Of a stretch of DNA of 64,000 bases, positions 49,525 through 59,451 are shown in pieces. Numbering within the stretch: the first letter of the stretch is position 1; every line of letters begins with the position of its first letter. The position numbers were made by a program, and so were the translations under genes. Origin of the DNA: Pyropia yezoensis. Lineage: Eukaryota > Rhodophyta > Bangiophyceae > Bangiales > Bangiaceae. The notes below the pieces were generated by a model that was not told where the DNA came from, ran no database searches, and was given only the letters and a program-made list of their open reading frames with translations. The stretch lies in assembly GCA_009829735.1 (NCBI GenBank), contig CM020619.1, forward strand, positions 31,723,547-31,787,546, read 5' to 3'.

Positions 49525-52023
49525 ATGTCCTATCCCCAGGTGCTTGGGAAGGAGGAAGACCTCCTGATCGGGGAGGAGATGGAGGACGACGCGCCTGTCG
49601 GTCCTGCCGCCGCGCGTTACGGGGCGAGCTCGTCTGAAGACGCCGAGCCGGCGGTGTCCGTCCGTCTGTCGGCCGGCGGACTGTCGTCCGTGTGCAGCGG
49701 CACGACGGTGCCGTCGGTCGGGGGTCAACCCGGCGGTCAACCGCGCGTGGCGGCTTCTACCCCCTCTCTGCCGGTTGCCCGGATGGAGCCTGGTGCCGGT
49801 GCCGGCTCGCCGCAGCTACCCCGAGATGGCCCGCCCTTCGGCGGAAGTGGCGATCCCCGGCCGAGTCCGGCTGGGCAAGGTGGTCCGGGAGTCCGGACGG
49901 TGCATCCTCAACGCGACCCCGACGTTGACGCGGGTGGTGGTGGTGGCGTGACACCCGGGGTGGCCGGTCAAGACGGTGCGGGTGCCCGCACGGCTGGTGC
50001 TCAGGCTCCCGAGGCTGTCCAAGTGCCTCCCCCTTCCCAGGCGGGGGCGACGTCGACGGGTGGGGCCGGCGCCGGTACCCTACCCGCGGTGCCGCGGGCG
50101 TCGAGCGGTCAAGACGCTCCTTCCCCCATGGCGGTTGACACCGGAAGCTACTCCGGGCGGGTGCCCGGCCTACTTCTTCCTCTTCGTCCCTGTGCTCCGG
50201 CGCCGGTGCACCTACCCGTTGGACTTCCGCCGGCGCCGGCGCTTCTTCCTGGGCCGGCCCGGGTTGCCCCGTTGGGTGGCCGCGTTGGCTTGGTCGGTGG
50301 CGGCGTCGCCTCTGCGGTTGGCGGTACCGCCTCCGCGAGTGGCGGCGACGCCTCTACGGTGGGACATCCATCGTTGTCGGTCTCCGAGCTGATGGCCCGG
50401 GTGCGCAGCTTGACCGTGCAAGAACCCATGGATTCGGGCGGTCGGATGCGGGTGGACTTCCACCCGTCGGGTCGCCGCGGAGGTACCTCCCGTCCGGTCC
50501 CGTTGGACCCCTGCTGGGAGCGGGAGTTGGCTCGGCTGGTTGCCCAGCCTGACGCGGCTCGCGCCGAGCATCATTGGATACTTAGCCAGCCGGATGACCG
50601 GCATGCTCAACTCTGGCGCGCCCGGGTCGGGCGGCCTGAGGCTGCCCTCCACCCCGCCTTTGGGGTGTGCGACTTGGTTGCCCCCGCCCTGCCGCGGGAG
50701 GTGGATTACCCTGCGGGTACCCGCGGAGTGGCTGCTACCCAGACTTCTGTGGCCTTCGGGCAGCTCGTGCCTGGTACCAACCGGTATCCCGGTTTGGATG
50801 ACTACCCGGGGGATCCCCCGTATCTGTGGCTGACGCCGCCCTTCCCGACCATGGGTGGCCTGAGGTCGGCGTGCAGCTGGCGTCGAAACCATGGTGTCAT
50901 GGCGGACCCATTCCGCACGGATGTAACGTGCGCGTTGCAGACCGGTAACGGTCGTGCGCCCGTATACACTCTGTTGCGCCCGCCTGGGTGGCAAGAGGGG
51001 TGAGAGCCCGCCCCGGCTTTCCGGTTTGACACCGGTCCTTGCCTGCGCTACTTCAGCAGTGTGCTGGCCGCTCGGCCCACGCATGTGCTGCAGGGTGTGT
51101 TCACCCTCGAGGTTACCCTCGGGCAGGTTTCTTCCTTCCTGTTGTCGGCCCGCCGACAGGGCCGGCTCTTCCATCTTCCGACGGGTGTCCGTCGGCATCT
51201 TGGGAAGCTAGGCGTTACCGCCATTGCTACTGGGACGGGGTTAACCCGTGAGCTGACTGCGCTCGTGGCCGTTCACGATGCCGTGAACTGGTCGGCGGTG
51301 GCGACCTTGCCGCCGTTCCGCGACGCGCAACCGGGAACGCTCCCGTTGCCTCGTCACTCGCTACGTATCCGCCGAGTTATCTCGGGTGAGGATGGATAAC
51401 AGGGGTGGGCATCCGCCGAGTCGGTACCCGGCCTGGGTATTCCCGTGGTCCTGCCCGACCCTCTCCAGGTGGGAACCCCCTGGTTCGGTAAACCGACTCC
51501 TATGGGGACGGGTCGCCGTCGCCGTGAGTGGGACTCCACTGGTGGGGGCCGCGAGACGTATCGTCGTCGTGGGGAGTTCCACCGGGATACCGGTGGGCGT
51601 TCTGCCCAGGAGTCTGGTCCTCCTTCACGGTCAAACCGTGCTCCTTACCAGCTACAGCCGCCTCCGGCGGTGGCGGTGTCCACTCCTCCGGCTGTAGCTC
51701 CGGTTCCTCCGGTGGCATCGCCGGCTCCCGTCATGCCCGACGGGGGTCCTCGCTTGTGGTTTGAGGCCGTTCACGCTCTTCTCTCTCGTGAGTTGACGGA
51801 GGCGCCTCCGGTTAGCTGGGGGGACATCCCCCCAGGTGCTGCGCTGGTCGGTACCGCGCGTTGCCTCGGTTGGGTGCTCAACCGCCTACAGATGGCTCTG
51901 GATGCTGTGGAGGCTGGTGACAGCACTCTGGTGCATCTTAGCGCTGAGGTAGCTCAGGCGCTCAACCGGCGTGAGATAGCCGACCGTTGGAGTACGGAAG
52001 TGCACGCGACGACGCGTGACTAG
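49525..52023 (+). pseudogene. A2 antisense ORF with two nonsense codons
   Basis: This is a copy of the A1 antisense protein in one frame from ATG 49525 (MSYPQVLG). The acidic N-terminus and Pro/Gly/Ala-rich region are kept. TGA at 51001-51003 replaces the Trp of A1 WQEGWEP, and TAA lies at 51397-51399. Downstream the frame continues with WGDIPPGAALVG and RWSTEV and ends at 52021-52023. Region 48952-49524 before it is the antisense leader, and 52024-52506 after it holds the decayed hairpin repeats between convergent ORFs. Confidence 0.78.
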
Positions 52024-52506
52024 CCCTCTTCTGCTGGCGGGGGTAACCCCTTCTGATGGTCGTGGGAGTGAGAGTGAGGGACCCGGTGACCCTTATGGTG
52101 GCCGGGTATTAGTGAGTATAAACTCATCCCCTTTGGGGGCATTGCTTGCCTCTGTTTGCTGCCCTGGGGAGTACCCCTTCTGGCTCAGGGGTGCCTTGCC
52201 TCCCGTCCACCTTCTTCCGGTTGGTTCATGCTTGGGGAGGTCATCCTCGCTCGCTTTGTGTCTTGGCTTGGGGAGGTCATCCTCCCTTGTAAGCCCTCTT
52301 GTTACTTCGATATTATCGGAGTTAGCCTCTACCTGTAAGTTAACTTATTATGGTTCAGAGGTTACTCAGTTACCTAAGCTTGGCTGGAATTGGAAACCCA
52401 AGTCCGTTTTGACTTAGAAGCCTAAGTCTGCCATAACCATGTCACACCTTACTTAGTAGGTCTAAGCCCCACCCCCCAACATCCGAAGTCGGTGTCGGTT
52501 GGGTTG

Positions 52507-55500
52507 TTACAGGAGGCGGCGTCGCCTCATGTACGGCATTAGTAGTTGGCGGGGTATATTCGCCGCCTGTTCCCAGGTGGGTGAGTCGTATCCGACCCAC
52601 ATTACCTTGACGTACCAGGTTTCTGGTAGGTCTGGGTCGGTATGTCCGACGATGCTCTCCACCTGGTATGGGATTCCATCCGGTCCCACCGGGTTTTCCG
52701 ACCGCTGCGTGGTAAGCGCTTCATGTAGCAACCCAGCCGGTACCGGCTGAGGATGTTCTGGCTTCGGCGCTGGTGTGACATCGTTAATACTGATGCGTTG
52801 TATCTCCGTATCGGAGTGGAAGATAACAGAGTGGTTATCTCTGTGGAGGATCTGGTACGGTCCCTTGACCGGTTGCATGAGCTTGTTCCCTCGGAATTTC
52901 TGGTGTCTGATATAGACCCAGTCACCTGTCATCAGGGTAGCGTTGCGCACCCGTAGTCGGGCGTCGAAGTTCTTCTTGTATCGAAGTTGTGTTCTGTCAA
53001 GGGCACCCTTGAGCCTAGGAATCATCCACGATAGCTTGGCCAACCAAGCTAGGTGGATGCGTTCTGACGCTCGGCCCTTCGGTGTATCATATCGAGTGCA
53101 CCTGCCGGGTGGCAGCGTCAGGATACCGACGCCTAGTGGCATGACCCACTCCAGTGGGGCGATGTTTGTGCTCCGATGTGGCCTGGCATTGTATGCCAGG
53201 GTGAGTACGGACAGAAGCCTGTCCCTAGTGTTCGTGTGCTCGGCCACGTAGCACTGTAGAATCTTATCGATGGTGCGGCTGAACCGCTCCACCTGCCCGT
53301 TGGACTGCGGGTGGTAGTCGGATGCCCGACGGGGTTCGATACCGAACATGCCCAGGACCTTAGTGCAGAATGCTGACGTAAGGTTTGCTCCGTTGTCGGA
53401 GAGGAGTTGCTTCATGACTCCGTATGCACTGATCCAGTGGTCAACAACTGCGTTCATGATGGTATATGCCGTATCATTCGGGATGGCTGCCGCTCGTGAC
53501 AGCTTAGTGAAGCGATCAGACATGACCAGGATGTACCTGTTCCCTTCTTCCGTTACCGGAAGTGGCCCGAGTATGTCGATAGCGACCTGCTCGTTGGGCC
53601 CATCAGGTGGGAACAGTTTCATGGCAGACGCCTGCCTATGTAGACTCATGCGGTTACGTGCACAGGGGTGGCATCCCCTTACGTGGTCGACCACGTCGAC
53701 GGCCATTGCTGGCCAGTAGAAGAACCTTCGCATTGCTGCGAACATACGTGAACCCCCCGGGTGTCCGGCTGTAGGGTTCTCGTGTTCTCGTTCCATGACG
53801 GCTTGCCGTAATGATACGGGAACCACGACTTGATGTCGTCCATCGGCGGGTGCCCGCCGGTATATGAGTCCGTCTTCATTCTCAGAGAAGATGCCGGCCG
53901 TACCGGCCAGGAGGTTAGCGCAATGGCGTCTACAGTCGTCGTCATTGGCTTGTGCCTCGCGGAAGTCCGCGAGGGTTAGTGAGCATGCTCGGTGGGCCAT
54001 GGTATGGTCAACCATACCTCGGGTAGCGCTACCCACCATGCAGACCGGTACCACCGGGATGTCCTCGTCCACCGGGCGGGTATCCCCACTCGGGGTGTCG
54101 AGTCGAGACAGCGCGTCTCCGAGGTGGTGGGTGGACCGGGCCTTATACACGGTGCGGTAGTCGTGCTCGGCCATCTTCAGCCTCCATCGGGCTAGCCTCC
54201 CATGGCTATCGGAATCCTTGTCACCAAGGTTGAGGAGCCATCGTTGAGGTTCGTGGTCGGACCTCACGATGAACCTGGAGCCCTCCAGGTATGGACGGAG
54301 CAGTTGCACTGCCCATATAACTCCGAGGCACTCACGCTCGGTGGCACTATAGTTGCGCTCGGCCGGGTTGAGTGTCCGGCTGAAGTACCCTACCGGACGT
54401 AGGTCTGGGATAACGTTATCGGTACCGATGATTGTCTCTCCCTGTAACAGGGTGCTTCCCACTTGTGTATCACACGCATCGACATCGATGACGAAGGTCC
54501 CCCGTCTATGCGGTAACGCAAGGACGGGTGGGGACAGTAGGGCTCGCTTCAGCGACTCGAATGCCTTCTCTTCGCTAGGCGAAGGGGGTTGAAGTACCTT
54601 GGGTAAGGTACTTCTCGTAAGAACCGTCAACGGTTTAGCTATCCGAGCGAAGTCCTTGACGAACCGTCGGTATAAATTGCACATTCCCAGGAAGCTCTTG
54701 AGCTGTGTCTGGGTGTTAGGGAACCGGGCATCCCGGAGTGCCCGGGTATTGGCTTCTAGTACCCCTAGATTACCAGGGGTTATCTGCTGACCCAGATACT
54801 CGACCATATGATGGAAGAAGGCGCACTTCTTCAGACGCAGGGTTACCCCGGCGTTCCTCAAGAGGGTGAGTACCTCGTCAACATATTGCACATGGTCATC
54901 CATGTTACGAGAGAAGACGATGACGTCATCGAGGTACACTAGGCAGTTACGCCACTTCACTCCCGACAGTACAATGTCGATGGCCCGCTGGAATGTAGCG
55001 GGGGCGTTGGACAATCCGAAGGGCATCCATAGGAACTCGTACACTCCACTGTGACAGACGAACGCGGTCTTGGGGATATCCTCTTCCGCAACTGGGATCT
55101 GCCAGTATCCGGCATTGCAGTCGATGGTGGTAAACACCGTAGCTTCCCCCAGGGAATCGATGCATTCATCCATCCTTGGTAAAGGGTAGGAGTCCTTCTT
55201 GGTAACCAAGTTGAGGCGTCGATAATCGATGCAGAACCGAGCGGTTTGATCCTTCTTCGGTACGATGACGACTGGGGCACCCCACTCCGACATCGAAGGT
55301 CGTATCACCTTCGCTTCGCTCATCCTCTTCACTTCTCCATCAACGATCTCTCGTTGCATAGGTCCCGCTCGGTGCGGTTGTGACCGGGCGGGTCGTGCAC
55401 CTGGTACCAGGTCTATACGATGTTGGGTTGCCCCAATGGTACCCAAAGCTCCGCCTGTCCACATGACGTCATGCTTTCTTAACATCCGTCGTACCCCTTC

Positions 55501-56672
55501 GGCTACCGAAGGGGGAAGGTGGTCGAGGTCAGCCTCGGCCAAGGCCTTCAATGCTTCTAGGTCCTTCGGCAGAATATCCGCCGGTAATGATGGTCCACTA
55601 GGCTTCCCGACGTCGGGATCGTCCTGCTCGGGAGTGTCGGCGGCTGCCAGCACTTCAAGTGGTTCCACTTGACCCCCCGCGTCTGGTATAAGGATGTCTC
55701 CTTCGTAGAGCTCGGCGATCCCAAGGATAGTCCCCTTCGGGAGGGTGACTGCCTTACGGCGATAGTTCGCCATCACTAGGAGGGACGACCCTCCTGATGG
55801 GAGGTCTATGAGACCGTTGGCCATGGTCAACCCATGGCGCTTGTACGTCCGCAAGTTGGACCGGACTCTGCAGATGCCTGCGAGGTCACAGTTAACAGGG
55901 AGGACTGTCTCCGACAACGGCTCAAAGCGAGTTCGCTTGGCCAACCGAAGTGTCTTCGGCTCGACACTTGCGTACACCTCAGCCACGTTAACGTGGCTCC
56001 CTTGTAGCGTCAGGTGCCTGACGATAGTCGTGTGTCCTCGCTTCGTCCCGTCAGCTTCTTGAAGCTCGACGGTCCTCCGGCCTGGCCGGATTGCATCCAC
56101 GTGAACGTTCATGAAGGTGCATCCCAGGATGCAGGGCACCGATAGGGTCTCACACACCAGGAAGTCGACTTCCGTGGTGAGTTCCCCGATCGTAACCCGC
56201 AGCGACATCGCTGCGGTCGTACGAATGAGGCGACCATTCGCGTCCTTGATGGTGGGTCCCCGAGTCACTCTGACTCGCGGAAGCCACTTGTCCGGGAGGG
56301 TATCCTTCCGGATAAGGTTGGGTCCAGCCCTTGTATCCAGTATAGGGTAGTACGATCGTGCCGACTGGGGGTCAACCCCCAGTGTGGCTGATACCTTGAA
56401 GTTCTCCAAGGTAAACAGCACATGTCCTACACCGATATCCGGTGTTCCTCGGGCATCCTGGACAGGGCCCTCGGCTGGTTCACGTGACGGGGCATCCCGT
56501 CCTCGCCGCCCGCTATCGGGGGATTCTCATCATTCCTCTGACTCCGTGTCGTCGGGGCCGAAAGGTGTACTCGGGGATTGATGCGGCGCCGGCTCAAACG
56601 CGCTCGCCGTGGGGCTTTCCCCGCGGTACTCCGGGGTGGCTTGCTTGGGTTACCCCAGCGCCCCGCGGTCAT
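52507..56672 (-). pseudogene. pol: A2 pol polyprotein, single early frameshift
   Basis: It is the same domain order as A1 pol: protease DT-GAG-like (LDTRAGPNLI, with the Gly of the DTG box changed to Arg), RT (FCIDYRRLN, YLDDVIVF), RNase H (DVDACDTQVG), integrase (CHPC, IDILGPLP, LSDNGANLT, NGQVERFSR) and chromodomain (VKVMWVGYDSPTWEQ). From 56421 downward the frame is uninterrupted for 1304 residues. One base is missing near 56484 relative to A1 (CACGTGAACC against CACCTGGAACC), so the ATG at 56672 leads into a short dead frame. Confidence 0.93.
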
Positions 56673-56680
56673 CCTTCCTC

Positions 56681-58147
56681 TTACTCGTTTCCCGCCCTTG
56701 GTAGGGTGCTGTCCGCCGGGACCTCCGGCTGAGGAGGTGCCTCCTCGACGGCCAGTACTCCACCTGGAGCTCGCGGCCTACCCAGTGCGGGTCCGGGTGC
56801 TCTGGCGGGATACCCCCCGGTGGATGCTTTGCGTTGCGCCGCTGCCCGCCGAGACTCCTCGGGGATGAGTGGGCAGGAAGACACCCAGTGCTGGGGATCC
56901 CCACACAACATACATCCGGACGTGCCGGTCCCCCCTTGAGTTCGCATCGGGGTAGCCCCGTAGCTGCGGTTGCCTCCCTCGGGCGCCCGAGTGCCTGCTC
57001 CCTGGTAGGCCTTGGGTCCTTGGGTCAACCGGAACATGGACTCCCCCAACCGGTTGGGTCGGCCCGCAATCTGCGGAGGTGCCTCCGTGCGCACCGCCCA
57101 TGTTGGCAAGGGTGGGTGAGGGTTACCCGTCACCGGGAAGTACCCCGTAGTCCGTACGTACGGGACGCGACGTCCCGTGCCCTCGCTGACCTGAAACTGG
57201 GTCCCCGCCGGAGCCATGTACGCTACCGTACCTTGCTCATCAATCACCGGCGTAGCCGGTAACAGCAGGTGGCTTTGCTGGTCAGCCAGTGGTTCCTCCT
57301 TGCCCGTGGGGGCGTAATCGGTAGCCACCAGTACCGGTGCGGCCTTCCGTTCCATCTTGTATTGCCTCGGTACCGGGGTATGATTGAGCTTGCACCCCTC
57401 ACCCTTGGGCTTTGAGGCAAGAGCACACTCCGTGTGAAGCACCCGGTAGGCGTCCCCCAGGGACTTGCACATATGCATCAGTCGACTGAAGTTCGTCCGT
57501 GCCGTGTTGGCGCCCCGTGCGGATATCGGCACGTAGTTGGGTACTCCTGCGAACAGGATGGCCCGTAACTCCCCTTCTCCGAGAAGCTTCCCCAGCTCGT
57601 AGTCGAGCTCTTGAATCCGTCGTCCGAACATCTCCTCATCCTCCCAGCTCTGGGCGGTGGCAGTTCGCAGGGCCCGGTAGTGGTCCTCGCTCTTGTCCTT
57701 ACTGAGGTGGCTGCTAAGCAGCTCCTTCAGTATACCACAGTAATCCCTGGGGGTGGCGGCGAGCCTCATTTCCGGAATCGGGGATGCCTGGCGGAGGATG
57801 CCTTGTACCCTTTCATCCAAGAAAAACGGGAGGATCTCCAGCGCCAGCCCCTCGTTGACGAGGGCCTTGTCCGCGGCTGCCTTCAAGCTAGTCAAGAGGC
57901 CAATGACTGCCAACGGGCATCCGTTAAGGCCCCCGAACATAGACACTCCCTTCATAAGGGTCTGCATAGAGCAAATCGCTCGGTGCGAGGTCGTACGCAT
58001 CGATTGCGATACGGTAGTGGATCGGTCCTCCAAACGACTACGTTCGGGAGTCAGTACCGACCTGAAGACTTCGTTGACAGTCTCCGTATCCGCGTCCTGG
58101 ATGTCCAGTCGCTTGGCCAGCTGATGAGTAAACTCATCGGACTCCAT
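56681..58147 (-). CDS. gag: A2 gag (488 aa)
   Basis: This is an intact frame from ATG 58147 (MESDEFTHQLAKRLD). It has a capsid-like helical domain over the first 250 residues (LLTSLKAAADKALVNEGL, DYCGILKELLSSHL, GELRAILFAGVPNYV), then a Pro-rich linker and zinc knuckle CMLCGDPQHWVSSC near 56890. It ends GNE. It is preceded by ORF1 in the same frame, separated by TGA and three codons, and followed eight bases later by the pol ATG. Confidence 0.88.
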   Translation of the reverse strand: MESDEFTHQLAKRLDIQDADTETVNEVFRSVLTPERSRLEDRSTTVSQSMRTTSHRAICSMQTLMKGVSMFGGLNGCPLAVIGLLTSLKAAADKALVNEGLALEILPFFLDERVQGILRQASPIPEMRLAATPRDYCGILKELLSSHLSKDKSEDHYRALRTATAQSWEDEEMFGRRIQELDYELGKLLGEGELRAILFAGVPNYVPISARGANTARTNFSRLMHMCKSLGDAYRVLHTECALASKPKGEGCKLNHTPVPRQYKMERKAAPVLVATDYAPTGKEEPLADQQSHLLLPATPVIDEQGTVAYMAPAGTQFQVSEGTGRRVPYVRTTGYFPVTGNPHPPLPTWAVRTEAPPQIAGRPNRLGESMFRLTQGPKAYQGAGTRAPEGGNRSYGATPMRTQGGTGTSGCMLCGDPQHWVSSCPLIPEESRRAAAQRKASTGGYPARAPGPALGRPRAPGGVLAVEEAPPQPEVPADSTLPRAGNE

Positions 58148-58156
58148 CCGCTTCAG

Positions 58157-58864
58157 TCAGCTCGAAGTAACCTGCGCCGCCATCGCTTGCATCAGTGACG
58201 CTGGAACTTCCGGCGCCGGCGCGTCGGGTACCCGAGTTGCCTGGCTTCCGTCGTCAAGGGGGTAATGCGAGGCGGTACCGCCTCCCCCCATCGCCGATTC
58301 TGTTCCGGCGTAAGTATCCGCCGGACCATGTCCGCGGAGCCCGCTCTGGGTACTCCGAGCGTAGCGCTCCGTATGGCTACGTTCCAACTCAGCCGACGAG
58401 TCGTATCCATACCCCGCCGTGTCCGGGGGTTGTCCAGGAGTAGCAACACCGGGGTTGACCCTGGTGGACTCCGAAAGTAGTCCGGCCGGTTCAAACCGTA
58501 CCGGTGTGGGAGGAACACGACGGGGTCCCGTCGTGTGGCGTGTTGACATCAACACTGCCATTGCGTCCTCCGTCCGCTCTTGACGAGCGTCGAGTCCGGA
58601 AAACCGGGCCTCGATGCGGGCCAATGATGCCATCAGGGAATCCCCTGTCGAAGGAGGCGGCGGAGTGAGGTCAGTCGATGACAGTTGAGGCGGGCCCCCG
58701 CCTCCTGCCGTCCGAGCCGTGCCAAACGTCGATCCGGCACCGGAAAGCATCGGCGTCTCAATGCTGTCGATCGGGTTCCCGATCCCGGCTCCCGTAGTCA
58801 CCTCCGGAGTCGGCGTCGACGCCGATCCGTCAGCTTGAACATTCCCCGTCTCTTGGGTAGACAT
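58157..58864 (-). CDS. A2 ORF1 (235 aa), function unknown
   Basis: The ATG at 58864 begins MSTQETGNV. It is Ser/Thr/Pro-rich with a short helical segment (LMASLARIEARFSGLDARQ), and ends VTSS, then TGA CTG. A3 encodes a protein of the same length with the same end. It lies in frame with gag, so readthrough would fuse the two. The leader 58865-59069 is noncoding. Confidence 0.72.
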   Translation of the reverse strand: MSTQETGNVQADGSASTPTPEVTTGAGIGNPIDSIETPMLSGAGSTFGTARTAGGGGPPQLSSTDLTPPPPSTGDSLMASLARIEARFSGLDARQERTEDAMAVLMSTRHTTGPRRVPPTPVRFEPAGLLSESTRVNPGVATPGQPPDTAGYGYDSSAELERSHTERYARSTQSGLRGHGPADTYAGTESAMGGGGTASHYPLDDGSQATRVPDAPAPEVPASLMQAMAAQVTSS

Positions 58865-59069
58865 AGTCACAATCAGTCAACCGACGTAACAATCACCACG
58901 AATAAGAGAGCGAGGGGGTAGATTGGGAAGAGTAACAGTAGATCACAGTCAAAGGTAAAAACTCAACACAATCGATCAGGTCGCAACACCGCGAGTACAA
59001 GAAAAGGACCGGATTTCTATCCGTGTGCCAGGGCCGAAGACGGCGTCACCACAAGGGTGACGGAAACCC

Positions 59070-59089
59070 GTCCCCTGCTGCTCCACCAA
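59070..59089 (-). other. Primer binding site of A2
   Basis: GTCCCCTGCTGCTCCACCAA on the plus strand adjoins the LTR. Its complement would pair with a tRNA ending CUGCUCC-A-CCA. Confidence 0.85.
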
Positions 59090-59451
59090 TGTAGCACAAA
59101 AGGTATCCGTCGCACGTCCGCTCTTAGGGAACACTCACCAAGGGGGATCGGCACCAACGTCACCGGGAGGCCAAGGTCGCTGTCCTTGGAGCGCAAGCCA
59201 CGGGACCAAGATGGGAGCCCAAATGGGAGGGGTATGATCTTCTGCCTTGGCCGGCGGTGGATTCACCTCCGGCCCCCTCGTTATAAACCCTCGGAGGCAC
59301 TACGAACTACCCTCCACCCCAAGATGCAAGTCCCTCTGGTCATACGTAACTTATAGATACCGTGACCAGTACGGACTCTCAAATTGAAGCCAAGGATTAG
59401 AAGTAGCCCCCCTAACATTAGGGTCACAATACGGCCAACCATATTGCTACA
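59090..59451 (-). repeat. 5' LTR of A2 (362 bp)
   Basis: It reads TGTAGCACAAAAGG to CATATTGCTACA on the plus strand, followed by the GTGGT duplication (59452-59456). Confidence 0.95.

Larger units (their letters stand above)
48577..59451 (-). mobile_element. Complete retrotransposon A2 (10.9 kb)
   Basis: It has two 362-bp LTRs, primer site, ORF1, gag, pol, antisense ORF and polypurine tract, flanked by GTGGT. The two LTRs differ at about ten positions by eye. Damage is limited to one lost base near the pol N-terminus and two stops in the antisense ORF. Confidence 0.96.
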
